64,000 nucleotides of DNA from Angiostrongylus vasorum. Its lineage: Eukaryota > Nematoda > Chromadorea > Rhabditida > Metastrongylidae. The DNA lies in the NCBI GenBank assembly GCA_018806985.1, contig JADANN010000286.1, forward strand, positions 1 through 64,000, written 5' to 3'. A program made the position numbers and the translations under genes. How positions within the stretch are numbered: position 1 is the stretch's first letter; each line of letters begins with the position of its first letter. Positions 25,601-36,900 of this stretch are shown piece by piece. The notes beneath the pieces were generated by a model, which did no database searches, had not been told where the DNA came from, and saw only the letters and a list, made by a program, of their open reading frames with translations.

Positions 25601-26085
25601 TCCCGAGATCAGATTAGCCGGAGCTTTCCTTAGGTCGCCACTACTACAGGTAGTCGCCGCTCCTGTGAATCAGAGAGACTTTTGCCACCTTGAGACGAGT
25701 TTGGTACCAGGACGACGGTGATTCCCGCTATTGGTTTACTCTTATCTGGGCTTCCTGATGGAAACACCGGACCCTTCTGAGTTTGGGAGACCCGGCTGAG
25801 GGTGAAAATCTCAACTGCATATCGCAGTCTGACACCTAGGAATACCCTCAGCCACGGTGACGCGGTGAAGCTTTGGGAGGTGTATTGACTCATACATCAA
25901 GAAAAATATGAAGCCGAAAGACTGTATTGTTTGAAATAAATAAAAAGTTGGAAGCTAAATTGAAGTACGAGAGTTTTTTTTGAAATGTTGAGGGGGTGCG
26001 TAATATGGCGTTTCTTGCCGTCGCCATGTCGGTCACGTTGCTTGGGACAATTATGGTCGGATTGTCGAAATTCGTGAGTCTGTGA
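13642..26085 (+). CDS. TMEM144-like multi-pass membrane protein, paralogue 1
   Basis: Eight exons: 13642-13735, 16299-16421, 19401-19581, 21225-21300, 21374-21486, 22348-22533, 23246-23438 and 25993-26085. All phases agree and give 352 aa, close to human TMEM144. The hydrophobic segments match the family in order: MSITIGLCACGVSAVFFGSM, AMVGGTFWTIGN, LGMALGILIWNTSNCLTGWA, RFGLFGM, LSSGLFYGLTFVPVNYM, LLWGIAQTSFFIAN, IVYFKEIKGVRN. A charged loop (about residues 160-220, Glu/Lys/Asn-rich) joins the two halves, as in the drug/metabolite-transporter-like fold. Substrate is unknown; TMEM144 relatives resemble sugar transporters. The ATG directly follows a TTCAG acceptor, so trans-splicing is likely. 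Exon 3 needs a GC donor (19582) to continue in frame and give AGGILFSRL, which aligns with the paralogue. The exon 4 donor (GTTGAG, 21301) is the least certain. Confidence 0.88.
14655..14920 (+). mobile_element. diverged S1-type SINE with a different tRNA head
   Basis: Holds a good B box (GGTTCGATCCC) followed by body fragments resembling S1: AGGTCGGCAAAGGGATGCCA, GACCAATTTGGGTGGATAG, TTGAATGCATGACACTTCAT. Clearly older than the other copies. Lies in intron 1 of the first TMEM144-like gene. Confidence 0.5.
15500..15990 (-). mobile_element. Penelope-like GIY-YIG element relic
   Basis: 15511-15551 matches the left end of the intact element at 51561 (GACGTTCTGGAGGTTTCACC, then TTCTTCAGAGCTGG), including a degenerate reverse-complement hammerhead-like core. 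15780-15975 corresponds to the C-terminal half of the GIY-YIG frame (CTTGCGGTTCATTTT, GAGTTTTACGCGCTGATG), broken by stops and indels. Confidence 0.6.
16610..17000 (+). mobile_element. S3 repeat, near full length
   Basis: Runs from CTTGGATACTTGGATGGCCC through GAGGTCAGCCTGGCCAAAT, CGTCACCACCACAGGC, ATACCAGGACGGTGGTGG and CTCGGGAGACCATGTCGGG to CGGTAAACCGTGGGAAG. Inserted in intron 2 of the first TMEM144-like gene. Confidence 0.8.
17441..17705 (-). mobile_element. tRNA-derived SINE, family S1
   Basis: Tail as AAAAAAAGGATAAAGCTG at the left, body with CTCCCAGACAAGTCTGGTAC, truncated head near 17700. Three overlapping plus-strand frames here are repeat-derived. Confidence 0.8.
18150..18690. mobile_element. 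S2 inverted pair (head to head)
   Basis: 18150-18320 is an S2 copy on the minus strand and 18430-18690 one on the plus strand. Both show CAAAACTCCGG-type or AATATCTCAGCATCA ends facing outward, with CATTAAAAAAGGATAGGCAG between them. The same back-to-back layout recurs at 37895, 41531 and 51365. Confidence 0.7.
18700..19400. other. intron 2 of the first TMEM144-like gene, no further feature
   Basis: AT-rich intron sequence up to the acceptor GATTTTAG at 19400. Nothing else recognised. Confidence 0.4.
20075..20195 (-). mobile_element. GIY-YIG element relic, interrupted by an S1 SINE
   Basis: GTGGCGAGGATAGTGACTTT, GTCCTATGCGTCCTTAGTGG and TTGACTTTAAGTTTCC-like sequence match the coding part of the element at 51892-52221. 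The S1 SINE starting at 20206 follows directly, so the SINE landed in an older relic. Confidence 0.5.
20206..20508 (+). mobile_element. tRNA-derived SINE, family S1
   Basis: Head AAGGCGCGTGTGGCGCAGTG with A box TGGCGCAGTGG, B-box-like GGTATGATCCCC, body with a duplicated TGTCTGTCTGG, and a doubled tail CTTTATCCTTTATCCTTTAT. Confidence 0.85.
21775..22135 (-). mobile_element. S3 repeat
   Basis: Same direction as the copy at 8840: GGTTTACTGCC, GGGAGGTGTTCCTGGGTGTC, CCAGCTAAGAGTAAAGCAA, TTGGCTAGGCTGACCGCGGG, ending TATCCGAGTATCCAAGTAT. Sits in intron 5 of the first TMEM144-like gene. Confidence 0.8.
23590..23800 (+). mobile_element. S2 repeat, variant tRNA-like head
   Basis: CAGATCAATCCCGTTGACGG and TTGCTGATGGCACTGGTAGG identify S2. 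The tRNA-like part has GGCGCAGTGTGTAATGC (A box) and a near-perfect B box, GGTTCGATCTGG, and ends TTTTGCGAATAAGCTGA. Confidence 0.65.
25590..25885 (+). mobile_element. S3 repeat
   Basis: Includes TCCTGGAGTCCCGAGATCAG, GGTCGCCACTACTACAGG, GGTACCAGGACGACGGTG, CTTCCTGATGGAAACACC and CACGGTGACGCGGTGAAGC. It ends about 110 bases before the last exon of the first TMEM144-like gene. Confidence 0.75.
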
Positions 26086-26488
26086 CACTGTTCCACAGTA
26101 CAATTCGTTGTCCACCGTATCCAAAGGAATTTTGCTCTTTGTCGACAGTAATAATTGAAATTCATGAAGAGTGGTTGTTGCTTTGAACGCTCTCACTTTT
26201 TGTACAATCATCTCTGAAGGCTTATTGCTGTTCATGTGTGGACCTATCTCTTCACTCTTATTCTTTTATGGTGTTGTGAAACTGTGAAAGTTGTTCACTT
26301 GACTTGTTTTCAAGTGAGTGCTTCTCGGATATTTTGTTTATTTGTGACCTGAGACGTGACTTGTTTCACTTTACGATTTTTATTTATGTTATTACCTGTA
26401 TGATTAGCCCGTGTGAAGAACACTAATTGTCTGAATGTCTTTCATAATCATATTTTCGGTGAAATGCAATGATGGTCAAAGAATATCA

Positions 26489-26494
26489 AATAAA
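26489..26494 (+). promoter_or_regulatory. candidate polyadenylation signal of TMEM144-like paralogue 1
   Basis: AATAAA 404 bases after the stop codon at 26085, in an AT-rich context. It is the best candidate seen downstream. Confidence 0.4.
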
Positions 26495-27663
26495 CATTTC
26501 CTTGTTTCTTCATTAAACTGAAAAAAGTGTGCCCGAATCTAGTAGGTGAGGCCAATTTGCCATCGCAGGTTTGTTCCTCTTCTGGACTACCAAGCTAGCT
26601 CAGGACAGTTGCTTGGAGCTGAGGCAACCTTTTGATAATCCTATCTGAACAGCTCACAGATGGTCTCACGGTTTAGAAAACGAAAATGGCCTCTGAAAAA
26701 GGCAATGTTAATGAAATGCTAGTCATGAAAATGAACATACCTTTTAACAACGTCGTGTAACCTCACCAGAGTTCGTACGGACGAGGTACCATAAGCGTTT
26801 TCGTCCGCGATAAAAATTCTGTGCCAGTGTTTTTGCACTTTTAACCGTTGTATGAATTAGTTGATTGCAGGTATCACGCGACTATTAACTTCTAGAACAT
26901 TTTCAAACCCAGGTTTAGCGAATAATTGAGGAGAAGCGGTTTTTTGGCTGAAAGAGATTTCCCACAAGTTTCGTTCGGCCCGCCAATATTTTGCTTTCAG
27001 AACGTTAGGTAAAAACAGTCCAGTATTGTCATATGGCGAGGATTATGCACATTTAATCTGCGGATCATGCAGTTTTCGGAGACTAGGTACTGGTCGGAGA
27101 GAGTCACTCCACCTGTGCATCCACCGTTTCTTCCATGCATTCGAAATCCTAACCAAAATATTTTGAAGATAACCCACCTCCTAAGTGGGAGCGATTGCTG
27201 TCTTAGTGAGAATCTATTCTGATTGTTCTAACCTCCCATTGAACAGAAGCCTGGAAAGTTAGGGTTGCCTTTAAATCCTCTCGACGCTTTATGTAGGAAC
27301 ACTATCCGGCAAGACCCTGAGCAAGACAATTACTTTCAAAAGTTTCCGAAAATAACACCAATTTGACAGGCCAACGATTTTTCTCCACATATGTTGTCCT
27401 AATCAGAATGTGCTAAACCATCTCAGGCTCTACGCATATCGTCCAAAAGATGACTGATATCACACTCTATTTGCTCTCTACGTCGTCTTTTCTCTGTGAT
27501 GATATCCTGTCTTTTTTCAGTTGTTAGGTGTTCTCAGTCTCGTAAGAAAAATTTTAAGAGCCATTTTCGGGCAATACAGTTCTCCAGCCATGATTCTATG
27601 CATCATTTCAAAGAGAAGACTGTGTTTCAAAGTGTTTAGAATGTTTTTTGTCCTGTATATTAT
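26495..27663. other. intergenic stretch, no gene recognised
   Basis: No coding exon, known repeat family or RNA gene could be identified between the two TMEM144-like genes here. Confidence 0.4.
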
Positions 27664-27675
27664 ATTTCGAACTTA

Positions 27676-27964
27676 AAAAGGATAAAGCTGTCGGCGTTGA
27701 TTAATCCCTGAGAGATGCGCCATGCATTCGACTCATTAAGTATCGTTGGAGGTGAATGAATGCATATCTGGCCTTTTACAATGAGTCGCGTTGGCCTAGC
27801 GATATAGAGTATAGAGCCAGTGCTGATATCCTCCCAGACAAGTCAGACAAGGTACCAATTTTCCGACCCTGGAGGGATAGAGGGCTTGGTGAGCCATGGA
27901 CGTGGGGATCGATTCCGCGTGTGTGTCGCAGTGGTGCCTCCAACCACTGCGCCACACGCGCCCA
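27676..27964 (-). mobile_element. tRNA-derived SINE, family S1, with target-site duplication
   Basis: Complete copy on the minus strand: tail AAAAGGATAAAGCTG at the left, head CACTGCGCCACACGCGCCC at the right. ATTTCGAACTTA flanks it at 27664-27675 and 27965-27976, a 12-bp target-site duplication. A short GTATAGA duplication and a repeated GACAAG occur inside the body. Confidence 0.92.
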
Positions 27965-28159
27965 ATTTCGAACTTAGTTCAGTAAAGTAGAAAAAAAGTG
28001 AAGAAAGCAGAACACATCGTGAAATAATCTCTTCCGTATGATCCCAAATTTTTATTTAAGCCAGGAGAAATCTAATAGTATGAGAACTTTATTTATTACA
28101 AAAGAACACAAAAAAATTATACATTGTTACGTTGGTTTCAACATCGTGACTGATTTGAG

Positions 28160-28410
28160 ATTCCTTCTTCGGCTATTAAGCAAACCCGAGGTTGATAAAA
28201 AGATTCATTCAGTTAATGTTCCCACGTCTCCGTCTTCTTCAGAGCCGGATTGATTCGAGTCGATGGTCTACGGCTGATTGTTGTGCTATCGCGATGTGCT
28301 TGTTCAGCAACTGTGGAGCATCGACTCGAGTCAATCCGGCTCTGAAGAAGGCCAAGACGTCGAAACGTTACCCCAATAAATTTTTTTTATCAACCTTGTG
28401 TTTGCTTCAT
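28160..28410. mobile_element. short inverted-end element with two hammerhead-like ends
   Basis: The ends are inverted copies: AAGCAAACCCGAGGTTGATA at left and ATCAACCTTGTGTTTGCTT at right, followed inward by reverse-complement and direct hammerhead-like cores (28211-28246 minus, 28336-28374 plus). Outside the ends the flanks also mirror each other (CCTTCTTCGGCTATTAAGC against GCTTCATAATCGAAGAAGG). No coding capacity. Confidence 0.75.
28336..28374 (+). ncRNA. hammerhead-ribozyme-like motif, nearly intact
   Basis: CCGGCT, CTGAAGA, an extra A, stem II GGC/GTC, GAAACGTT, then ACCCC. All core positions fit a hammerhead with palindromic ACGT in place of stem III; stem I has one mismatch (ACCC where AGCC would pair with GGCT). 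Confidence 0.55.
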
Positions 28411-30967
28411 AATCGAAGAAGGTACTGACTATTCTTTCCGATGTTTAATGGAAAGTGATTTGGAAAACCATTAATATGAGATTGTTAAAATGATAAGCGT
28501 TGAAGTTGACTTGTTGTTATCGACGATGACCACTTGAAGACGTGAATTGAAGCGGATCTAGGGTATGAAATACGGCACGGGATATATCTTACGTTCCTTC
28601 TGCCTAAAACAAATGGTCTCTTCCATGGTCACTTTGTGGAATTGGTCTAAAAACAAATTATAACGACAATCTGCGCAGGAATATGCGGATATGGAACACC
28701 TCCCGAAGGCAAATCTTTACCGAGAGAATCCTATAGTTGCTTTATCGTTCACGATGGATGGAAGCATTCGCTATGATTTCTCGAATCTTGGTGCAAATAT
28801 GACACCAGAGAACTGTTATCAGGAAATCGACAAATGCATAAGCTGAAAACTTTGCGAGTGGCATCGCGCAAACTAAAAGAACCGATTCCCTCGGGTTTCC
28901 TGATAACTAGTGTCCGATTTCAACCTGTATTTGCAAAGTGACATATCTCAGTTCAAAATAAACTTCATTGACCGAAGTGAAGGCATTCGAAACCAACACA
29001 TTTGCCTATGAGAAACAAGTTTATCTGTAGAAGTTTCTTAAAATTCTGCATTTCTATCGTTGTTCTGAAGCATTTCTCGTACAGAAATTTATCGCAGTGC
29101 TTGAAGAAGTGTAGTGGGTCAACGAGATGTCTGATGAGTGTGGTTGATGAGGTAGGAGTTTCCGAGCTCAGCTTTTTTCAGCCTTTGACGCATCGGCTCA
29201 ACGATCCGTCGCCATTGGTTATCGTGGAAAATAATTGATTCACTTCTGCTGAATGGCTAAGGCATTGAGATATCTGGTGCACTTGATAAACTGCTGGAAC
29301 TACTTATGCATCGTAATCATTTTATTCGGATTCAGGAAGCTGTGATGGATCAATCGGCTATAGTCCACCAAACGGTCAGCATCGCCTTCCTTGGTTTCGG
29401 CTTCATGAGTCACTATGAAGCCTCACTGCAGCTGAACCACTGAACCGATCGTCGCCGGTTGTAGTTGAAGATCCACATCTCGTTGCACATCAAAATATTG
29501 TAGAAAAACGCGTCTGGTTACATAGAGAAAGGGCTTTAAAACGACGATTTTTAACATTTTAATCCACTTCAAGCAGCAACCATTCATTGAGCTTCTTCGA
29601 CTTTCCAATTTATTGGATGCTCCGAAGTGAGATGCTTGCTCTAAGTTCTTCCTCAGGCTCTGAGACAGCTGTGCGTATGCTTACTTTCGCCAAACCCTTC
29701 AGCTTAACGCCGTCAAAAGCAGAAGCACTTCACCAACCTACTTCATCTTGAAGCTCAAATTCCAAATAACGAACCTATCCAAGCCAACATTACATTGAGC
29801 GTTCGTTAGTACATTCTTGGCCCTAACCTCAGTAATGTTTCGTGCCCTTTGCAGTGCGTACGTCGTCCGAATCTATATTTCTAGTATGTCTGTCAAAGTT
29901 GATGTCTTCATAGCTAAAGTTTTAAGCGGTAAAATTTGCAAAAAAAGTTTGTATCATAGTTTAATTAAACGAGGCGAAATGCATAAAATGAGCTTTGAAA
30001 TATTATACAGTAGTACGTGATTTAAAAACAAAACTACTTTTAGAACACCTAACAAGGGAAATGAAACTATAAGTCGGACACTGATTTCCGAGCAACTGCT
30101 TGCAGTGGCATGAAACGTATAGCAAACTAACGCCACCTAAAACGCCTTCGTGCGGTCATCGAACATATTGCTTCGTATTTCTTCGTGGTTTGCCTACAGC
30201 TTGGATAGACATAGAGCAAAAATCGGTCTCGGTTCACTTCTCCATTTGTCATAGCAGCATGATGTGTTTGCGAAATTTATCGCATTTCCTTTTTAAGACA
30301 GACTTGCTAGGAGACACCTCCTCCGTCAACTGACTTGTATTGCCGTAGTTGAGTTCTCCATTTATCCCTGTCGTGTTCCTACACAGTCGTATGAACTGCT
30401 CTTTCAACCAAGACCAACTGCGTCGTAGTTCTTCATATAAAGTGCTCCATTTCTAATCTTTTAAGTAATAGAGCGCCTTGCTGAGTCCTGCTATTGGAAC
30501 CGAGGTTAATTACGGGTTAGTTCTTAGGATCTTCAAGGGTAGATGTGGAGTTTATTTATTAGAAGCGACTGTTGACCGCATCCCTGCTATTTTTTCGAGT
30601 CAACTGATTGAAGACTTTTGTTCTAATCAACGAAGAGGATGCATTCGCATTCCTTTAAGTATCACCAGACATGCATGAAAATGAATGTGTTAGATAAGAT
30701 GTACTTAACCCTGGTGTAGCAGAGTCAGGGAGTCTATCCTTTGAATCCACCGAAATCTGAAGAACATGTTTGCTTTTGGTCCGTTTTATAGCCTCCACAT
30801 CTGCAAGCTGTGGAGTGATATGTAGTCTCTTCACTAAACTGTGATGTGATTCACTCATGAAGGAGATCCGTGAAATATTTGCGCTACTGTATGTTGCTGT
30901 TTGCAAACAAATTACAATATGTGCGGCATTTTGAAACTACTTTATGCTGCAATCCTTCCGTTTTTAG
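28411..30967. other. intergenic stretch with unexplained short frames
   Basis: No gene can be supported. A plus-strand frame near 28680-28845 (with PIVALSFTMDGSIRYDF and MTPENCYQEIDKCIS) begins after a CAG acceptor-like site and looks coding in composition. A minus-strand frame at 30655-30906 (LADVEAIKRTKSKHVLQI) also looks protein-like. Neither has a recognised family or partner exons. Confidence 0.3.
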
Positions 30968-30985
30968 GTCTTCGTAAAAAGAACC

Positions 30986-33900
30986 ATGTGGACTGGACTG
31001 CTAGCTGTTATTGTGGCATCGTTTCTCTTCGGAACGGTCTTCGTACCCATCAAAAGGGTTGCCGCTGGAGACGGTTTATTATTTAATTTTACACTAATTC
31101 TAAAGACTTGGGATATCCCGCAGTGATTGAATTTATGACCTAAGTGGGTCTAATTGGTGAAATATTCAGTTGGTGCGGAAGTCCGTTTCCCTTTTTTTTT
31201 CAAACTTTACATTCGAAGTAGGTTTATGCAAATATTCAACTAAACGCTGTGGCCGTTTTGTTCGCCAGCCTTTTGGCATCTCTCCAATAACTGCTTATTC
31301 TATTGCTTACATTTTTTTCCTTTTTTGTGGGGGGTGGGGGACGGTTTCTATGAAAATGACTGCTTCGGAAAATTTCTGCCGAGTCGCCGAAGACACGTGT
31401 GATGCGGCGTCATGATGGCCGGAACACAACACTTCTGTTCTAATCAGTCAATCATCCGCAACCTTCTTTCTCGTTTACTATCGAGTCAGTCGAAAAAAAT
31501 TCCAGTAAACTCTATCTTCATTAAATTCCACTTCTCCTGGTAACGCCTTAGATATCCCTTTGGGGCTTGCTCATCCGAAAGATGAGATGGAGACGAAGAG
31601 CATCACACTTTCTATGTGAACATACTCTTTTAAAGATTTTGGTGAGGTAGCAGCTGACGGTTCAAGTTGAAAACTTCCAATTCGGTCTTAGCTAGTGTGA
31701 AGTTGCTGGAAGGGGTAGATAAGGCGTTTCAACAACTACCTTCGCATTCAACGGGCTGAACAGCATGTTTTTTTTTCCAATATAAGTGATACGTTGATTT
31801 CGTCAAGTAGAATTTGCCACGTTTATAGTACGATTTATTTCTCTTAGTGGCGTTACATGACCTCCTTAAATCGCTTGTTATCATCCACTTGGAGAAATCA
31901 TGACTTTCTTACCCTTAAGGAGGAAGTCGCGAGCGTAAACTCGTGCTGTCAAACTTTTTCGAACAAATTGTTGAATACTTGAACAAGTTGTGCGGTACCC
32001 ATACATTGATATTAATACCTTACAACTGTACGGCGTAGCAACCTCTAGACAGTTTTGTAATCACTTCAAAGCTGTTAATTGGTTAATGCCAAGCGTTTCT
32101 GCCATCTCTCGAGTTATTTTTTATCGGTTGCTCGCAATCAAAGCGACAATTTCTCTTGTTTTCGGTCGTGGCCACCGTCGAGAACATTGTGAATTGCTAA
32201 TATTAAAATTTCGTTCACGAAAATGTCACAGAGCACTTGCGCCTGGTGGGAGCCTTCAACGGCATCCTCCTCCTATGCAGTGCATCTCATTCATAGTGCC
32301 CACGGTGCATTCCAACTTTCCTCGAAGCAAAATGTCACGGGATTTCGAAGCACTTGCGCCTGGTGGAGCCTTCAACGGCATCCTCCTCCTATGCAGTGCA
32401 TCTCATTCATAGTGCCCACGGTGCATTCCAACTTTCCTCGAAGCAAAATGTCACGGGATTTCGAAGCACTTGCGCCTGGTGGAGCCTTCAACGGCATCCT
32501 CCTCCTATGCAGTGCATCTCATTCATAGTGCCCACGGTGCATTCCAACTTTCCTCGAAGCAAAATGTCACGGGATTTCGAAGCACTTGCGCCTGGTGGAG
32601 CCTTCAACGGCATCCTCCTCCTATGCAGTGCATCTCATTCATAGTGCCCACGGTGCATTCCAACTTTCCTCGAAGCAAAATGTCACGGGATTTCGAAAGT
32701 ACTCCTATTTCTGTATTCTAGGATAATACACGAAGTGCATTTTGCTTCCATTTTTGCAGGCGTATTGGAATAACACGTGAAAAAAAAGCAGCAGGGCTGG
32801 TGATGGCAGTATGTCTCGTCAAGATCCACTCTTCAATCCCCACTTAAGAATTTGCTATTCTAAGCGGTTGGATTTCAATGTATTCCGGTCACTGTTGGGT
32901 GGAAGATCACTGTAAGCATACTGTTAGGGAGCGCTCAATAAACAGATCGCACGGTAAATACGAATGTCCTCTTTTTGCACTTCAAGACCTTCATCTTCAG
33001 TAGAGAACGGTCTTTAAAGAAGCTGTTGTGTTGTTGAAAGAGCCGGTCGAGCAACGGTTTTACGGCATGTTGTCATAGACGGGAAATAATGGATTCGACA
33101 AACTCTTACTTTGACGTCTTGGATGGCAGAGGTCTATGTGTGGAGTTTTCGACTTGAAATCCTTAGGTAGCCGAACCAATTCGTCCTTAAGTATTCACTA
33201 CATTGGTCCGCTAGTCTTCGTGGATGCGAAAAAATTTGTTTATTACCTTTGTTGAATTGCATCGTAGTGATGGCAACCCTTCGAGCGGATAACGCAGTGT
33301 AAGTGATCCCGTCCATTAAGTGGACAGCCCAACTCACCCTGATCCTGCTTCAACCCTGCCCTTGAACCACTAAGCCTGTCATCTCTCTGGTGTCGAGAAA
33401 GGGATCCCAGACTTATGAGGGACAAGGTCTTCCTCACAATCCAGGTACGAAAGCGCTAGCGCGGTAATCTGAGGACTCGGATCGATGCGACCAGCATTCA
33501 ATGACGTTATGGTGAAAACAAAAGAATTCTCAACTAGCAGCTGGAACCATTCAAAAAACAGTTCGAAGACCTCCGCTGATGGAGAACACGAGGAAAGGAA
33601 TCGAATGCTAGAAGTCCTGGGATCCAAACACTGTGATAGATGTTATGTTGGATCACGTTATAATAATAAAGAAATAATGACCCTATCCCAGATTTCCGTT
33701 TGACCCGGCTTCTAGATGGAAACTTCTAAGCAAATAACGAGCCTAACGTCCTGTTGCTTAAATTAGCTCTTACTGGGTACCTTTTTCATTTTTCATGCGC
33801 TGACTAAGCAAAAAGTGCTAACTAGGTTAAAATACTACGCAGTACAAAAAGTACGGCACAATTTTTAAGCTACACTCGAATACGTTAAAAATGAGAAAAA

Positions 33901-36900
33901 AAATTTACATCAATGATCACTAAAAACAACAAAATGTCACGAATCAAACAAGAAAAGACGAAAGTTTTGTAGAGACTGCTTTAAGGCTTCGCAGCTCAAT
34001 TCTTCCTCTGCGTTGGTGGGTTCGTGACGAGCACGGTGGTGCATGCGGCGCTCGGCTTTCCAGCTCTATACGGATTCGCCATGGTTGGAGGAGCCCTCTG
34101 GGGCCGCCGGTGGGCTCTATAGATTTAGCTATCCTGTGCTCCCGATAACGTTTCTTTGCAGCCAATGCGTTCGCGATCCAAATCATGAATCGCCTTGGCA
34201 TGGCGCTTTCGATTCTCGTTTGGAACACCTTGTCTTGCCTGACTGGATGGGCAACATCAAGGTGAGGTATTGCAGCAACGTCACAGCACAAATGCTATTT
34301 GTTGCTTCATCTCCGTCAAGCGCGAGATTTTTCCTAATGGAGAACATTTTTTACGATGAGTTTATACAATTTTGTTTTTATTTCAATAATATTTTAATCA
34401 AACTCATTCAGGGTTAGTGCTTAAAAATTTAATTTCGCTGTGAAAATGTACAAACTCTTCACTGGTGGTAACACAATGGTAAAAAATGGCGTGGAAAATA
34501 AACTGAATGGATGAAAAAAGGAAGTAAGTCGTTCTACTTGGAGAGCCGAAGTCTGCACTAGTGCGGTTCTAGGTTAAAATTCCCATATGGTCTCTTCAGA
34601 ATTCCTTCACAGGAACCAATGCGAATGCACCAAGCGAAAGAACTGGGCTGCAGTGCTCCTTCAGCAAATGTTGACGTCTCCTGGTTTTATACACTTATAT
34701 ACATGGATGGTCCATTTCTAAAGTTTGCTAGTCACAACCGTTTTGCAGTTCGCTCCGTTGCCTTGCAGTCGTCATCATGGAAGTAGTCGAAATCGCGTGT
34801 AGATTTAGATGCTATACTTCTGGTCTCCCCCTTTTCATAGACGAGGAGCATAATGTCGGTTGGAATCCGAGGATAACTGTCTTTAAGCATTCCCACGTCT
34901 TCTGTATAGGCACCCGCCTTGCAAATCGGAGAAAAATTGCTAGGTGTAGTCTTGGATTCTTCCAAGATAACAATCACTATTCTACGAACAACTAATCTTT
35001 CGACTATTTCACCGATGGCCCGGCTATGGTATAACAACTCGTTCCGTACATAGGATTTTTAGCTCAAAAATTTCATTCTTCCCGCGCTTTTTTTTTCAGG
35101 ATTTCAACCCCGCCCGAATATCGTAGTAGAGTAGAATAAAGTGATGCCACATCAAAAAAACGCAAGTAGTGCGCCGTTACCATGATAAGTATTAGGCTTT
35201 ATTTTTGCGATCACACATTATACAGTATATTCCATCCAATATATTCTTAAGAAACTTTTTTATATGTTTGTTTTCTAAGTCACAAAGTATCCGGCCAAAA
35301 AGTAGGTAGATGGAAAAATGAAGACAAGATTTCAGAATTCGTTTTTTTCAGGTATGGCCTTTTCGGGTTACCAGCAGCTTATCCGGCAAGTTTCACGTTG
35401 AATTACATGGGAATTACACTACTCATCATTGGGTAAGCTGTTCTTTTATAGGCTCGTCTAAACACTGCGCCACATGCGCTCCTTGACATTCTTCAAAACT
35501 TCAATCCCCTTTTTTTCGAATCGGTTCAAAGTTTTCTGCTTTAATCGCAGCGAATTTTAGAGGTGCAATGTACATATTCGTGAAGTCTAACGAGCGGATC
35601 AGTACGGCTAACTCAACAGTGAATTTCATTACTGAGAAGAAAGTGAGTTTTGTAAGCCAAACAAGAATGGTAGAATGAAAATCTAAGCTAGAAAGGTACC
35701 GATCACTACAGTCTAACTTGTTTTCACCAGCTTTTCATCGAACTTCTCATATGAATTTGAGCTTGTTCAGCAATGCGCATTTGATATTCCGACGGGTGAC
35801 GAGGAAATACGAAAACTCTCATTAGCGGAACGGATCGGGTACGTCCATTACAAACGGTCACTCTGAACCGAATACGATTCAAAACTTGTCTCTGAGATGA
35901 AGCGAGTTTTTCTCTGTGGCCAAAAAGGAACCCATGGAATGCAGTGTAATGGGAATTACGCCGACTGCCTCCTTTGTACTGCCCCGCCTGAGAGCCACCG
36001 TAATCAGCGATAATCTTTTAAGAATGTTGCCTGGTACAGAAACATGATAAAATATAAAAGCCACAGCTTTCGGACAAGATTCGACAGTAACATCGAGTCT
36101 ATGAAAAATTGGATAGGTTTCTTCAATATCCAGTTAATCAAGCAGATTTAATCCCAAGTACCCACGTAAATAAGATTGTCTGAAGGCCGATGAGTCAGTC
36201 AACATCCTAGGTGGATTGGTGCTGATGCATCAGAGAAAGCTTTAGCAACGATGCCAAACGTTCTGGAAAACCCAGTGCTCACTGTTGTTATCACTACTAT
36301 TATTAAGTTATTGTTATTATTACCCATGTTGTTATCGATACACTTTCAGTAGCTTTGTGGCAGCAATGCTGAGCGGATTATGTTACGGGATGATGTGGGT
36401 TCCGGTGAATTACATGAAGGTGCGCTTACCAGAACTATTGGTTACCATATCCTTTCAATTACCATAATTCGTTGTGAATTGAAACAATTAGCCGGCGGAT
36501 TGTAGTGTTTCTGCAAAAAAGCGTTTCCATGGATGACAAGGTGTTCCGTACACAAGTAGAGCCAGCTGCGTTGAGAACTCCTGAATTTCATAGGAAATGC
36601 CTAGCCGATGTCGCTGTAGAAATGGGAAGTGATGGGTGTAGATCCTAAGAAAATAACCGAAAAAGAGAAGAAATACACCCTAACTGTAATCCTAGCAATA
36701 AAAAAAAGACGAAAACCTGTCTGCGAAAAAACAAATTTTTTATCACCGGACAATCACAATTGTCAACGGCCAGCATTCTTCATAAAAGAGCGTCGCCGGG
36801 TGAGTGTGCCTCATGGGAGAGATGCTACGCTGAGGGTGATCCGACTCGATACGTAGCCGAAGACTCCCACATCGAGAAGGCAAACGACTGTGGACCATCG

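Noticed and set aside
32233..32697. CRISPR array
   Set aside because: Units are directly adjacent identical 116-bp repeats without spacers, in a eukaryotic intron.
31990..32721. Series of overlapping open frames of 83-140 codons
   Set aside because: They repeat the same peptide because of the 116-bp minisatellite; the unit length is not a multiple of three, so the frames shift from copy to copy.
35711..35770. Earlier start of exon 6 in TMEM144-like paralogue 2 at the CACCAG acceptor
   Set aside because: In the phase set by exon 5 this start meets a TGA after seven codons; the TTCAG acceptor at 35770 keeps the frame and the match to the family.
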